In this document: positions 25,371 to 34,826 of the stretch, in pieces
Layout of the letters: every line of letters begins with the position of its first letter
How positions within the stretch are numbered: the stretch's first letter is position 1
Assembly (NCBI RefSeq): GCF_002154225.1
Contig: NZ_MTSE01000021.1
Span: 1-50,778 of the forward strand
Reading direction: 5' to 3'
Origin: Hymenobacter crusticola
GTDB taxonomy: Bacteria > Bacteroidota > Bacteroidia > Cytophagales > Hymenobacteraceae
Length of the DNA stretch: 50,778 nucleotides
Notes under the pieces: generated by a model
What the model was told of the DNA's origin: nothing
The model's database searches: none
Seen by the model: the letters and a program-made list of their open reading frames with translations, nothing else
Translations under genes and position numbers: made by a program

Positions 25371-26930
25371 ATGCGTTTACAAAAAATCAACCTGCTTAGC
25401 AGATCGTCTCTGCTGCTTACCTCGCTCCTACTCACCTCAACCCTAGGTTTTCGGCAGCCTTGCGCGGCGCAGGCCGTTGCCACGGCGCCCACGGCTACCG
25501 CGCCGGTGGTGCGCACCCACGCCGGCCAGCTGCAAGGAGCCCGCGAAGGCAACATGGTGGTGTTTCGGAGTGTGGCTTACGCGGAAGCACCTATTGGCGC
25601 TCAGCGCTTCCGTCCCCCGCAGCCGCTGAAGCCGTGGCAGGGCGTGCGGCCAGCCACCGCCCCCGGCCCTCGGGCGGCACAGGTTTCGAACGGCAAGCTG
25701 CAAGGCCAGGAAGACTGCTTAATGCTGAACGTGTGGGCCCCGGCCAGCGCCACGCCCAAAGCCAAGAAGGCCGTGGTAGTGTGGGTGCACGGGGGCGCCT
25801 TCACGGGCGGCACGGGCTCCGATTTTGGAGGCGGCAACTTTGCCGAACACGATGATATCGTAACCGTTAGCATCAACTACCGGCTTGGCAGCCTGGGCTT
25901 TCTCTACCTAGGTAGTGCGCTCGGCCCGGCGTACCAGAACTCCGGCAACTGCGGCGTGCTCGACGCAGTGGCGGCGCTGCAATGGGTGCACCAGAACATC
26001 AGTGCGTTTGGCGGCGACCCCGCCCGCGTGACGGTGATGGGCGAATCGGCGGGGGCGAAACTGGTGAGTGCCATCTTGGTGACACCCGCCGCGCAGGGCT
26101 TATTTCAGCAGGCAATTCTGGAAAGCGGCTCGGTGCAGTGCGTCCGCGACACGGCCACGGCCGCAACGGTCACGCGCCGGCTCTTGCAGGAATTGCACCT
26201 AGCTCCCAACCAGGCGAAACAGCTGCTCACGCTGCCCACGGCCACCCTCATGCAGGCCCAAGCCAAAATAACGGATGGCCCGACCGGCTTGCAGCTATTC
26301 GGGCCGGTGCTCGATGGCAAGGTCATCACGACGGCCCCGCTCACGTACTTAAGTCGCCCGAACCGCACGCCGTTGCGGGTACTACTCGGCACCAACCGCG
26401 ACGAAGCAGGCGCCTTCATCAACAGCTGGTCGACGCTGGCGCACCCCAACCCGGAGGTGCTGACGGCGCTTTTTGGCAAGAGCAACGGCTACGTGTGGCA
26501 AGCCTACACCAATCGGAGCCAAGCCCAGCCCGCGGAGCAAGCCTGGCAAAGTACCCTGACGGATTACCTCTACCGCCTTGCCACCTACCGCCTCGCCCAA
26601 ACGCTGGTGGCTGCCAAGCAGCCCGTTTGGCTCTACCGATTCGATTATCAACCTAGCCCCACCCAGCCTCCCGTGCACGCCCGGGAGCTAGCCTACGCCT
26701 GGAACTCGCTGCCGAATGAGCTAGCTAGTAATGTTCAAAACCAACGCCTTGCTACTGAAATGCACCAGCAGTGGGTGAGCTTCATCAAAACGGGTAAGCC
26801 GGAAGCTAATTGGCCGGCCTACACGGCTGCTAGCCGCAACGTGATGATCTTCGATTCGGTGAGTCGCGCCGCGCCGCTGCCGGCGCCGTATGAAGACCCA
26901 GCCTTCCCGGTGCAAGGCCTCGTGTTGTAA
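25371..26930 (+). CDS. Carboxylesterase type B family hydrolase
   Basis: 519 residues. Signal peptide to about residue 34 (CAAQA). Alpha/beta-hydrolase with the oxyanion segment VWVHGGAFTGGTGS, the EDCLMLNVWAP motif, and the nucleophile Ser226 in GESAGA; a Glu/Asp near NRDEAGAF and a His in PPVHARELAYAW probably complete the triad. The family hydrolyses carboxylic esters. Lying between GH30 genes and a lactonase, it may remove ester groups from glycan or aromatic substituents. The start follows GGTTATGTTTAACC, a symmetrical sequence directly before the ATG. It could belong to either PUL; substrate unknown. Confidence 0.88.
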   Translation: MRLQKINLLSRSSLLLTSLLLTSTLGFRQPCAAQAVATAPTATAPVVRTHAGQLQGAREGNMVVFRSVAYAEAPIGAQRFRPPQPLKPWQGVRPATAPGPRAAQVSNGKLQGQEDCLMLNVWAPASATPKAKKAVVVWVHGGAFTGGTGSDFGGGNFAEHDDIVTVSINYRLGSLGFLYLGSALGPAYQNSGNCGVLDAVAALQWVHQNISAFGGDPARVTVMGESAGAKLVSAILVTPAAQGLFQQAILESGSVQCVRDTATAATVTRRLLQELHLAPNQAKQLLTLPTATLMQAQAKITDGPTGLQLFGPVLDGKVITTAPLTYLSRPNRTPLRVLLGTNRDEAGAFINSWSTLAHPNPEVLTALFGKSNGYVWQAYTNRSQAQPAEQAWQSTLTDYLYRLATYRLAQTLVAAKQPVWLYRFDYQPSPTQPPVHARELAYAWNSLPNELASNVQNQRLATEMHQQWVSFIKTGKPEANWPAYTAASRNVMIFDSVSRAAPLPAPYEDPAFPVQGLVL

Positions 26931-27007
26931 GCGAGGCGAGCCACAGTTCTGCTGGTGCGCTACCACCTAGGTTTACGTTTCTCGGACCTATCTAACCCAC
27001 TCATTGA

Positions 27008-28009
27008 ATGCATATTCCTGCCAAGTTTCCTCTACAGCTGCCACTGCTTCTGCTGACGGCCAGCTTATTTCCTTCCCTTCACGCGCTGGAATATTCGGCT
27101 AGTCCTGCCCAACCTTGTGCTTACCGTTTGAAAGAGTCAGCCAGCGGTATTGCGGCCGATACCAGCAACGCCGCCCGCCTAGGCACTATCGTAGCCGGCA
27201 ACGCCCAACCCAAGCTCGTTTCCAGCCAGTTCAAGTTCACCGAAGGCCCCGCCGTTGATAAGCAGGGCAACATCTTCTTCACCGATCAGCCCAACGACAA
27301 GATCTGGAAGTACGGCACCGACGGCAAGCTGACGCTGTTTCTGGATAAAACCGGCCGCTCCAACGGCTTGTACTTCGACGCGCAAGGCAACCTGCTCGCC
27401 TGCGCCGACGCGCAAAATGAGCTGTGGTCCATCAGCCCGGCCGGAAAGGTGACGGTGCTGCTCCGCGACGTGCAGCAACACAAGCTCAACGGCCCCAACG
27501 ATCTGTGGATCAACCCCAAAAACGGCGGCATTTACTTCACCGACCCTTACTACCAACGCTCCTACTGGACGCGGCAAAGCCCCGATATTGAAGGGCAAAA
27601 AGTGTATTACCTAGCCAAAGGCAAAACGGAGCCAATCGTGGTCGATGAGCAGGTGCAGCAACCCAATGGCATCGTCGGCTCGCCCGACGGCAAGTACCTG
27701 TACGTCGCTGATATTAAGGCTAATAAAACGTACAGATACCAAATCAGCGCCGACGGTAAGCTCACCAACCGCCAGCTTTTTGTGCCGCAGGGCTCCGATG
27801 GCATGACCCTCGACAGCCAAGGCAACCTCTACCTGACCGGTAAGGGCGTGATGGTGTACACGCCCCAAGGCCAAAAGCTAGCCCACATCGACATACCTGC
27901 CGCCTGGACCGCTAATCTGTGCTTCGGCGGCAAGGACCGCAAGACGCTGTTTATCACCGCTTCCGAGTCGGTATTTACGCTGCCGATGAAGGTAAAAGGT
28001 GTGGAATAA
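27008..28009 (+). CDS. SMP-30/gluconolactonase family protein
   Basis: 333 residues with a signal peptide to about residue 27. The six-bladed propeller is recognised by FKFTEGPAVDKQGNIFFTDQPNDKIWK, GRSNGLYFDAQGNLLACAD, HKLNGPNDLWINPKNGGIYFTDPYY, QQPNGIVGSPDGKYLYVAD and GSDGMTLDSQGNLYLTG, which supply the metal-binding Glu, Asn and Asp of the family. It hydrolyses sugar lactones or related esters, here in the periplasm. It probably follows the esterase gene on the same transcript. It ends in front of a palindrome shared with the convergent esterase gene. Confidence 0.88.
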   Translation: MHIPAKFPLQLPLLLLTASLFPSLHALEYSASPAQPCAYRLKESASGIAADTSNAARLGTIVAGNAQPKLVSSQFKFTEGPAVDKQGNIFFTDQPNDKIWKYGTDGKLTLFLDKTGRSNGLYFDAQGNLLACADAQNELWSISPAGKVTVLLRDVQQHKLNGPNDLWINPKNGGIYFTDPYYQRSYWTRQSPDIEGQKVYYLAKGKTEPIVVDEQVQQPNGIVGSPDGKYLYVADIKANKTYRYQISADGKLTNRQLFVPQGSDGMTLDSQGNLYLTGKGVMVYTPQGQKLAHIDIPAAWTANLCFGGKDRKTLFITASESVFTLPMKVKGVE

Positions 28010-28010
28010 A

Positions 28011-28038
28011 GTAGCGCGGACTACAAAGTCCGCGTTAC
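28011..28038. repeat. ACTACAAAGT palindrome between convergent genes
   Basis: GTAGCGCGGACT (28011-28022), loop ACAA, AGTCCGCGTTAC (28027-28038), one mismatch in 12 pairs. It can terminate transcription from both sides. It also supplies the last five codons and the stop of the minus-strand esterase. The same core recurs at 38821-38844. Confidence 0.7.
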
Positions 28039-28899
28039 ATGGCGGCGTGCTTTCTTCAGCAAACCTAGCATGGCCGCAGCATAACGGCGACCCATCAGCC
28101 GGGCCGAAGCCGCATCAAAATGCAGTTGGTCGCCGCGGTCTTTGGTGCTTTCTGCCGTGACGTAGGCGTAGTTCGGGACGCTTTTCTTCAGCTGCGCTAC
28201 GCTTCTGTTCACGCGGATAGCGGCTTCATTGACTTGCCGACGCCCGGCGCTGTCTAGCTTTACAAATTGAAATTCGGGCAGTTGCCCCGCGATAAACGGC
28301 ACGTTAGGCGTCGCCAAATCGTGGCGGAACCTAGCAATGAGCTCAGTCAGCTTTTGGGCGTACACGTTGCTGCCTTCCGGGTTGCTGTCGGTTTCACCTT
28401 GGTGCCAGATGATGCCTTTCAGCGTGCCCGCTTGCATGGCCAGTTTTGCCCGGGCAATAGCGTCGTCGTAGGGGTTCGTTTTGGTAGCCTCGTAATAGGC
28501 CCCCGGCTGCCAAACCGCAATGCCCGAGCCACCCACAGCACACGGAATCAAGCCGATAACAACGCTTGTGTCTTGCGCGGCCATTGCTTTGCCAAAAGCT
28601 AGGCCCGGCCCGACGCCCGCCACGGGCTTATCAAAATGAATAGGCTCCTTGGCTATTTCCCAGGCGCCGGCTTGGTTGAGGCGCAACACACGGCGGTCGG
28701 GTACGGTGTCTTGGGCCTCGGGGTAGCCTCTGCCCGCCATATTCGACTGACCCACCAGCAAATACAGCTGAAACTTCTCTTTCCGAATCGGCGGCTTTGC
28801 TTGGTTTAGCACCTTCGGCTTCAGCCCTTGTGCCCGCAGACCTAGCCCACCACCCACTACAAAGGCCAGCGTAACAAGCAGAATAGCAGCACACTTCAT
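28021..28899 (-). CDS. SGNH-type carbohydrate acetylesterase (SASA/CE6-like)
   Basis: 292 residues from the ATG at 28899 (a TTG at 28908 is less likely). Signal peptide to about residue 24. Catalytic Ser52 in LLVGQSNMAGRG, the GIIWHQGETDSN block, and a C-terminal DQLHFDAASARLMG with the Asp/His pair match the sialate O-acetylesterase/CE6 domain. It removes acetyl groups from sugars in the periplasm. Its promoter region is shared with divergent GH88 and contains a LacI-type box. The C-terminal residues VTRTL are encoded by the adjoining palindrome. Confidence 0.88.
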   Translation of the reverse strand: MKCAAILLVTLAFVVGGGLGLRAQGLKPKVLNQAKPPIRKEKFQLYLLVGQSNMAGRGYPEAQDTVPDRRVLRLNQAGAWEIAKEPIHFDKPVAGVGPGLAFGKAMAAQDTSVVIGLIPCAVGGSGIAVWQPGAYYEATKTNPYDDAIARAKLAMQAGTLKGIIWHQGETDSNPEGSNVYAQKLTELIARFRHDLATPNVPFIAGQLPEFQFVKLDSAGRRQVNEAAIRVNRSVAQLKKSVPNYAYVTAESTKDRGDQLHFDAASARLMGRRYAAAMLGLLKKARRHVTRTL

Positions 28900-29015
28900 A
28901 GCAAACAACGATTAAGAGGGAGATAGTAGGCAGGAATACCCTAGCCATTTCTAACCAAGGCTTCCGAGGAACAGGCAGGTTTACAGCAGCAGTATAAGCT
29001 GTGCTTTTCGTATTC

Positions 29016-29029
29016 CGCAAACGTTTTCG
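29016..29029. promoter_or_regulatory. Candidate LacI-family operator in esterase/GH88 divergent region
   Basis: CGCAAACGTTTTCG is a partial dyad centred on ACGT, typical of LacI-family sites. The box before susC of PUL 2 (44683-44696, read on the minus strand) is CGCAATCGTTTTCG, a 13 of 14 match. The LacI gene at 30598 is the obvious candidate regulator. Confidence 0.55.
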
Positions 29030-29141
29030 CGAATAAACAGTCATTGCCTTGTCTTATCTGAAGCAAGTTTACCTAGTTTGCCACGCCAGTATTCCGCGCA
29101 ACGCCACGGCGCCGGCCGCTTGCTTTTAACCTCAACTCTCT

Positions 29142-30377
29142 ATGAAACCTAGCTTTAGCTACCGCCTTGCGTTTGCCCTTAGCCTTGCCTCTACCAGCAG
29201 TTTTGCGCAGGATGCTCTCACCAAAAAGGTAGTGAAGCTAGCAGAAACGCAGGCCGAAGCGATGCTCCGGGAAATTCCGAAAGCCGCGCAGCAGCAGACT
29301 GCTACGGCTACCACCGCCAGCACGAAAGCCGTGCTGGTATCACCGCGCAGCCTGAAGCCCAACGGCGACCTAGCCCTGGTCGCCTCCCGCGACTGGACCA
29401 GCGGCTTCTTCCCCGGCGAGCTGTGGTTTCTCTACGGCTTCACGAACAAGGACAAATGGCAAACGGCAGCTAGGTCGGCGACGGCGAACATCGAGCAGGA
29501 AAAAACCAACGGCACCACCCACGACATGGGCTTCAAGGTGTATTGCAGCTTCGGCACCGGCTACCGCTTCACGAAAGACCCTGCCTACCGCGACGTGATT
29601 GTGCAGGCGGCGCGCACGCTCAGCACCCGCTTTTACCCCAAGGTGGGCACCCTCCTCTCTTGGGACCACAGTCGCGAAAAGTGGGCGTTTCCGGTTATCA
29701 TCGACAACATGATGAACCTAGAGTTGCTGTTCGCCGCCACCCGCTTCACCGGCGACTCCAGCTTCTACAAGATAGCCGTGGCCCACGCCAACACCACGAT
29801 GAAAAACCACTTCCGCCCCGACTACAGTTCCTACCATGTAGTCGACTACGACTCGGCCACCGGCAACGTGGTGAAGCGCACCACGCACCAGGGCTACGCC
29901 AACGAGTCGGCGTGGGCGCGGGGCCAGGGTTGGGCACTCTACGGCTACACCATGTGCTACCGCGAAACCAAGAACAAAGCCTACCTCGCTCAAGCCGAGC
30001 ACGTTGCGCAGTATATTCTCAATCACCCCCACTTACCCAAAGACCTTATCCCCTACTGGGATTTCAACGCGCCCAACATCCCCAGCGAGCCCCGCGACGT
30101 GTCGGCCGCTGCGGTGATTGCCTCGGCCCTGTACGAGTTGAGCACCTACAGCGCCAAGGCCGTTCTCTACCGCAGCAAAGCCGACAAGATGGTGCGCAAC
30201 CTAGCCAAGAGCTACACGGCCGCGCCTGGCGGCAGCAAAGGCTTCCTGCTGCTGCACAGCACCGGCTCCAAGCCCTCCAATTCCGAAGTAGACGTGCCGC
30301 TCAGCTACGCCGACTATTACTTCATGGAAGCGCTGATGCGTCGCAATGATTTGCAGAAAGGCAACCTAGCTTTTTGA
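29142..30377 (+). CDS. GH88 unsaturated uronyl hydrolase
   Basis: 411 residues with a signal peptide to about residue 22 (SSFAQ). The alpha/alpha barrel is recognised by SRDWTSGFFPGELWFLYGF, THDMGFKVYCSFG, VIIDNMMNLELLFAATR, HQGYANESAWARGQGWALYGYTMCYRETK and DVSAAAVIASALYELS. The Asp residues in THDMG and IIDN correspond to the catalytic pair of GH88. The enzyme removes 4,5-unsaturated uronic acids from the ends of oligosaccharides made by polysaccharide lyases, which fits the lyase at 38853. It is divergent from the esterase and shares the LacI-type box. Confidence 0.92.
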   Translation: MKPSFSYRLAFALSLASTSSFAQDALTKKVVKLAETQAEAMLREIPKAAQQQTATATTASTKAVLVSPRSLKPNGDLALVASRDWTSGFFPGELWFLYGFTNKDKWQTAARSATANIEQEKTNGTTHDMGFKVYCSFGTGYRFTKDPAYRDVIVQAARTLSTRFYPKVGTLLSWDHSREKWAFPVIIDNMMNLELLFAATRFTGDSSFYKIAVAHANTTMKNHFRPDYSSYHVVDYDSATGNVVKRTTHQGYANESAWARGQGWALYGYTMCYRETKNKAYLAQAEHVAQYILNHPHLPKDLIPYWDFNAPNIPSEPRDVSAAAVIASALYELSTYSAKAVLYRSKADKMVRNLAKSYTAAPGGSKGFLLLHSTGSKPSNSEVDVPLSYADYYFMEALMRRNDLQKGNLAF

Positions 30378-30402
30378 AACTTAGAACCTATCCACCTAGG
30401 CC

Positions 30403-30509
30403 GTCATTTCGACCAGCGGGAGAAATCTCGCGTGCGGTCGTTGTGCTAGTAAATTCTTACAATTGAAGCTACCATTGCTAGCGAGATTTCTCCCGCTGGT
30501 CGAAATGAC
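30403..30509. repeat. Long palindromic repeat (copy B)
   Basis: Perfect 29-base inverted arms (30403-30431 and 30481-30509) beginning GTCATTTCGACCAGCGGG and ending TCTCGC, around a 49-base core. The core is about 80 percent identical by eye to that of copy D at 37342 although the outer arms differ. It lies between the convergent GH88 and LacI genes. Confidence 0.85.
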
Positions 30510-30597
30510 ATTCCATAGATTACAAACACCTATTCAACTATCATCTTAAAGCGTAATACTGGACCCCGCGAAGCAGGACGTTCTTTCACGGTTAATT

Positions 30598-31611
30598 TTA
30601 AACAGCCGTCGATTTTCTTTTAATCAGCTCAGAGCTTAACTCTAGGCTTTGCGTTGCTGAAATCGGCTTATTCTTATCAAGTGAATTAAATAATATTTTG
30701 GCCGCTTCTTTTCCAATCGCGTAAGCCGGCTGCGTAATCGTGGTTAGGGCTGGATCAAGCAGCGAAGCAACATATAAGTTAGAAAAGCTAATTATTTTAA
30801 TGTTTTCTGGAATAGCAAGGTTTAATTCTTTGCAAGCCTCGTAGCTGCTCATGGCCAAACGCTCTACAGAAGCAAAAATACCGTCTATTTCGGGCCGGCT
30901 GCGCAGCAATTGCTTCATCGTTTCCCGATTTTCCGCGTCGGTTTTGTCGCCATTCACGATTAAGCTAGCATCACAAGTTATTCCGTAATCTTCCAGCGCC
31001 TTGACGTAGCCCTGCATGCGCTTCTGGCCGATAGACAAATTACTGGATATCAACAGGTGCGCAATGCATTGACACCCAGCTTCTATCAGGTGTTGGGTGG
31101 CCATGTAGCCGCTCTGAAAATCGTTGGTGGTTACTTTGGCAGTGGCTAGCTCGTCGCACACCCGGTCGAAAAACACGATAGGTATATTCTTGCTAGTCAA
31201 CTCTTTTAAGTGTGCGTAATCCTGCGTTTCGCTGGCAATCGACATCAAAATACCATCGACGCGGCCGCTGGCTAGGTGGTGGCTTATTGTCTGTTCGCGG
31301 CTATAGCTTTCGTTGGTTAAATAAATTAGGACGTGGTAATCATTTTCGCGCGCTACTTCTTCAATCCCATTAATTACCTGCGAAAAGAAATTATTAGATA
31401 CTTCGGGAATAATAACGCCAATCGTTTTACTCTTTTTCCGCCGCAGGCTGCTTGCGTACGGGTTCGGTTCATAATTTAATTCCTGCGCTAATTTCTTGAC
31501 CCGTTCTTTCGTTTCTTGTCCTATTTCATAATTATCACGCAACGCTTTTGAAACGGTCGAAATAGATAAATTCAGCTCTTGCGCGAGTTCTTTTAAGTTG
31601 ACAGACTTCAT
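30598..31611 (-). CDS. LacI-family transcriptional regulator
   Basis: 337 residues. N-terminal helix-turn-helix and hinge (VNLKELAQELNLSISTVSKALRDNYEIG, NPYASSLRRKKSKTIGVIIPE), then a periplasmic-binding-protein-like sensor domain (NNFFSQVINGIEEVAREN, GRVDGILMSIASET, IPIVFFDRV, GYMATQHLIEAGC, AIGKEAAKILFNSL). It binds DNA in the cytoplasm and responds to a sugar. It is at the far end of PUL 2 and probably controls it through the boxes at 29016 and 44683. The gene is visibly more AT-rich than its neighbours. Confidence 0.93.
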   Translation of the reverse strand: MKSVNLKELAQELNLSISTVSKALRDNYEIGQETKERVKKLAQELNYEPNPYASSLRRKKSKTIGVIIPEVSNNFFSQVINGIEEVARENDYHVLIYLTNESYSREQTISHHLASGRVDGILMSIASETQDYAHLKELTSKNIPIVFFDRVCDELATAKVTTNDFQSGYMATQHLIEAGCQCIAHLLISSNLSIGQKRMQGYVKALEDYGITCDASLIVNGDKTDAENRETMKQLLRSRPEIDGIFASVERLAMSSYEACKELNLAIPENIKIISFSNLYVASLLDPALTTITQPAYAIGKEAAKILFNSLDKNKPISATQSLELSSELIKRKSTAV

Positions 31612-31689
31612 GCATTTGGGTGGGTGAGGTGGTTTACAAAAGCAGCTGTTTATCGAGCAGATGAAACTGAAAAAATATCTTAATGGACA

Positions 31690-31807
31690 AGAACGTCATG
31701 CTGAGCTTGTCGAAGCATCTCGCGTGCAATGGTAATCTTAATTGGTTGGAATATCCCCTAGCAACGTCAGCACGCGAGATGCTTCGGCAAGCTCAGCATG
31801 ACGTTCT
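31690..31807. repeat. Long palindromic repeat (copy C)
   Basis: 38-base arms (31690-31727 and 31770-31807) with one mismatch, starting AGAACGTCATGCTGAGCTTG and closing with CGCGTGC. The arms match copy D almost base for base; the core is related to that of copy D in inverted orientation. It lies between the LacI promoter and the end of the first GH2 gene. Confidence 0.85.
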
Positions 31808-31848
31808 ACATTCATTGGTTGCACCTGAGCCGAAACATTGACAACGCC

Positions 31849-34557
31849 TTAATACAACCGCTTCACTTGGATGCCGTTCAGCACCGCTTCACCGGTCTTT
31901 GCTTTGAAATCAAGGATAATTCCTCGCCCCTGCTGAGCAGAAACTGGGAATTTGAAACTAACGGCTTGTAGCGGCTGCAAGTAGTTCGCAGTAACTAGGT
32001 CCGACAGCACCGGCTGACCATTCAGCAGCACGTCAAACGACCTACTGGCTTTCTTATCGGCCGCCGTGTTGGCACCATTGCCGAGGTTATACACCAGCTG
32101 CTCGCCTTGTGGCACGGCCTCCAGTTCGGCAAAGTGCAGCGTCACTTCGTACTCGCCATCCGGCACATCAAGGCGGAACTGGGTGAGGCCAACACGTTGG
32201 GTTTCGTAAATGGCGTCGTAGTCGGTGCCGAGGATGTTGCGGTCGGAGCCGTAGGGCAAGCGGCCACTGCCGGGCAGCTTGAACACCTGACCGCCCACGT
32301 AGCCCCAGCCGCCGGGCGTGTACGCCTGCTCGGGCACCCACACTTGCTGAAGCTTGGGGTCGGTAAAATAACGCGGGTCGCCGAGGCTGACGTTGAGCTC
32401 GGTGAACGGCAACTGCGCTGAAGCTAGCTTTTGCGGCAGCAACTTAAATTGAATATCAACCTGATCATCAATTGGCTGTCCCTCTACTTGGGCACTGAGT
32501 TGATTCAAGCCATTCACAAAGGGCACCCGAAACCGCGCCACGCCAAACGTAGCGGGCTGGCTACCTAGGTCCTTGCCATTGAGTTGCAGCCGCACGATCG
32601 GCTGGTTGGTGTACACCTCCACCGGCTGCGCGCAAAACAACGAATCGGCGCTGGCCGCGGGGCCGCTACGCAACGTCCAGCCGCGCGAGCCGATCTTCAC
32701 GAACGGCGTTTTGAGCAGGTTTGCTTGGTAGAAAAAGTAGGCATCCTTGGGCTGGCGGTCGGCGGTAAGTAGGCTTTTGTTGTTGATGTGCGGCGTGGCT
32801 TCTTGGCGGCTTTCGGAGTTGAATTCGGCTAGGTTCCAGACGGTGCTGCCGGCCACAAATGGGCGCTCCAGAATGGCTTTGAGGTAGTATTGGTGGTAGC
32901 GATTGGCGTACTCCTGGGTTTTGTCAAAGCGTTGGGGCTGAAAGGAATGCAAGCGCAGGTCGGAGTCGGCGCCATATTCGGTGACCATCGTGGGTTTGGT
33001 GGGCAGCTCGCGGTGGTGCTGGTCGAGGTATTGGGCAAAGCCTTCGAACTCACCGGAATACCAGCCCTGGTACAGGTTCCAGCCGACGATCATGGGGATG
33101 CTGGTCAGGCCGGCGTCGCGGTAGAGGTCGAAGGCGCCGTGGTTGACGAGCATGGTGTAGCGGCTCGGGTCTTCGCGATGGGTAAGATCCTCTAGCTGCT
33201 GGGCGAGTTGAGCCACGCGTTTGAAGTACGCTTGGCCGGCGGCGTTATCCTTTTTAATGCCTTCCGGCAGGCGCAGCAGCACCTCGTTCATGTAGTTCCA
33301 GATGACGACGCTCGGGTGGTTGAAGCCCTGCCGAATCATCTCCGTCTGCATGGTTTTGCAGGTGTTGAAGAAGCCTTCGGAGTCGGTAATGGCATTCACC
33401 ACCGGGATTTCCACCGAAGTCAGGATGCCGAGCCGGTCGCAGGCGTGCAGCACCGTGGGGTCTTGCGGGTAGTGCGAGATGCGCAGGAAGTTGCCACCCA
33501 TTTGTTTGATTAACTGCACATCGCGTTCGTGCAAAGCGTTGGGCAACGCGTTGCCGAGGCCGGGAAAATCCTGGTGGCGGTTGGTACCAATCAGCTTCAA
33601 CGGCTTACCGTTCAGGAAAAACCCTTTGTCGGCATCGAAGCGAAACCAGCGCAGACCTAGGGGGTTCGTCACCTCATCGAGCGGCTTGCTCCCGTTGCCT
33701 TCCTCGATTCTTGAGATAACGCGGTACAAGTACGGGTCGTCGGGGGACCACAGGTGGGGTTGGCGCAGCTTGCCGAAGGTTTGCTTGAAAGCTAGCTTCT
33801 GCCCTGCTCCTACGCTCAGCTTGGTGCGCTGCTGAGCCACGGTGTGGCCTTCACGATCAAGCACTTGCGTGAGCACGGCTAGCTTACGGCTTGTCGCGGC
33901 GTCGTTGGTTACGGCGCCGTTTACCACGACGTCTGCCGTTTCCGCCGACACGTTGGGTGTGGTGATGAAGACGCCGCTCGAAGCGTTGTTATCTAGGTCG
34001 AAGTGAACTGGGTCGGCGGCGAGCAGGTACACGTCGCGGTAGAGGCCGCCGTAGAAGGTGAAGTCGGCGGAAAGCGGCGGAATATCCGGGTTATGGCGGT
34101 TGTTCACCTTCACCGTTACCTCGTTGGCGGCCGTGCCTTCGTTGCTGAACTTCAGCAGTTTGCTCACTGGAAAGCTGAAGGCCGTGTAGCCGCCCGTGTG
34201 CCGTCCGGCTAGCTGCCCGTTCACGTACACTTCGGTTTCCTGATTGGCGCCTTCAAAGTAGAGGTACACGCTACGCTTTTGCCAGTTGGCGGGCACGTAG
34301 AGCGCCTTTTTGTACCACCCTAGCCCGCGGTAGTAACCGGGCTCGTCGTCCATCACGTCGGTGGCGTTCCAGGTGTGCGGCAAGGATATTTTCTCCCACC
34401 CTTGCGCTGGTGTAGTTGGCGTTTTGGTGTAGTCGGTGCCGTCATCCCTGCGGAAAAGCCAGTTGGCGTTGACGGATTGCTTAACACGTTGTTGTGCTAG
34501 TGTTGGCAGCACTAGCAAGGCAGTGAGCAACAGAGGAGTCAGAAACTTTGCGCGCAT
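31849..34557 (-). CDS. GH2 glycoside hydrolase with C-terminal malectin-like domain (PUL 2)
   Basis: 902 residues, signal peptide to about 21 (TLAQQ). GH2 sugar-binding domain (WEKISLPHTWNATDV, YFEGANQETEVYVNGQ), immunoglobulin-like domain, then the barrel with GTNRHQDFPG, acid/base Glu in VVIWNYMNEV (near residue 415) and nucleophile Glu in MVTEYGADS (near 520). The last 170 or so residues (FRLDVPDGEYEVTLHFAELEA, LLNGQPVLSD) are malectin-like, probably carbohydrate-binding. The motif set is that of beta-galactosidases; beta-glucuronidase or another specificity is possible. The NYMNE variant in place of the usual GNE is notable. Confidence 0.9.
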   Translation of the reverse strand: MRAKFLTPLLLTALLVLPTLAQQRVKQSVNANWLFRRDDGTDYTKTPTTPAQGWEKISLPHTWNATDVMDDEPGYYRGLGWYKKALYVPANWQKRSVYLYFEGANQETEVYVNGQLAGRHTGGYTAFSFPVSKLLKFSNEGTAANEVTVKVNNRHNPDIPPLSADFTFYGGLYRDVYLLAADPVHFDLDNNASSGVFITTPNVSAETADVVVNGAVTNDAATSRKLAVLTQVLDREGHTVAQQRTKLSVGAGQKLAFKQTFGKLRQPHLWSPDDPYLYRVISRIEEGNGSKPLDEVTNPLGLRWFRFDADKGFFLNGKPLKLIGTNRHQDFPGLGNALPNALHERDVQLIKQMGGNFLRISHYPQDPTVLHACDRLGILTSVEIPVVNAITDSEGFFNTCKTMQTEMIRQGFNHPSVVIWNYMNEVLLRLPEGIKKDNAAGQAYFKRVAQLAQQLEDLTHREDPSRYTMLVNHGAFDLYRDAGLTSIPMIVGWNLYQGWYSGEFEGFAQYLDQHHRELPTKPTMVTEYGADSDLRLHSFQPQRFDKTQEYANRYHQYYLKAILERPFVAGSTVWNLAEFNSESRQEATPHINNKSLLTADRQPKDAYFFYQANLLKTPFVKIGSRGWTLRSGPAASADSLFCAQPVEVYTNQPIVRLQLNGKDLGSQPATFGVARFRVPFVNGLNQLSAQVEGQPIDDQVDIQFKLLPQKLASAQLPFTELNVSLGDPRYFTDPKLQQVWVPEQAYTPGGWGYVGGQVFKLPGSGRLPYGSDRNILGTDYDAIYETQRVGLTQFRLDVPDGEYEVTLHFAELEAVPQGEQLVYNLGNGANTAADKKASRSFDVLLNGQPVLSDLVTANYLQPLQAVSFKFPVSAQQGRGIILDFKAKTGEAVLNGIQVKRLY

Positions 34558-34631
34558 CGTTTACTTGTATAGTGTAGGGACGCGCCGCAGCGCATCCGGT
34601 ATTGCACACCTATTAGTCGGCGCCCAAAGAC

Positions 34632-34791
34632 GCCGCTCGGCCGGATTTGCAATCCGGCTGTTTGGAGTCGGGGATTTGTAATCCCCGCCCGCAACGCGGG
34701 CAGCTATGCCAGAACAACCCCGGCCAGCGCAGACGGGCGAATTGCAAATCTGCAGCTCCTGACGACCGGATTGTAAATCCGGCCGAGCGGC
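34632..34791. repeat. Cluster of ATTTGYAAT palindromes in a large inverted repeat
   Basis: Outer arms 34632-34657 and 34766-34791 are inverted copies with one mismatch in 26 bases. Each arm contains its own palindrome, GCCGGATT-TGC-AATCCGGC (34640-34658) and CCGGATT-GTA-AATCCGG (34766-34782). A third, CGGGGATT-TGT-AATCCCCG (34669-34687), and CCCGC/GCGGG lie between. It fills the gap between the two GH2 genes. Confidence 0.8.
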
Positions 34792-34826
34792 CGAGCGGGG
34801 CAACAGCTGAGCGCGAGCTGCATGCA

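Noticed and set aside
29543..30349. 268-residue plus-strand frame inside GH88
   Set aside because: Out-of-frame reading of the GH88 gene, rich in Arg, Pro, His and Gln as expected of a shadow frame.
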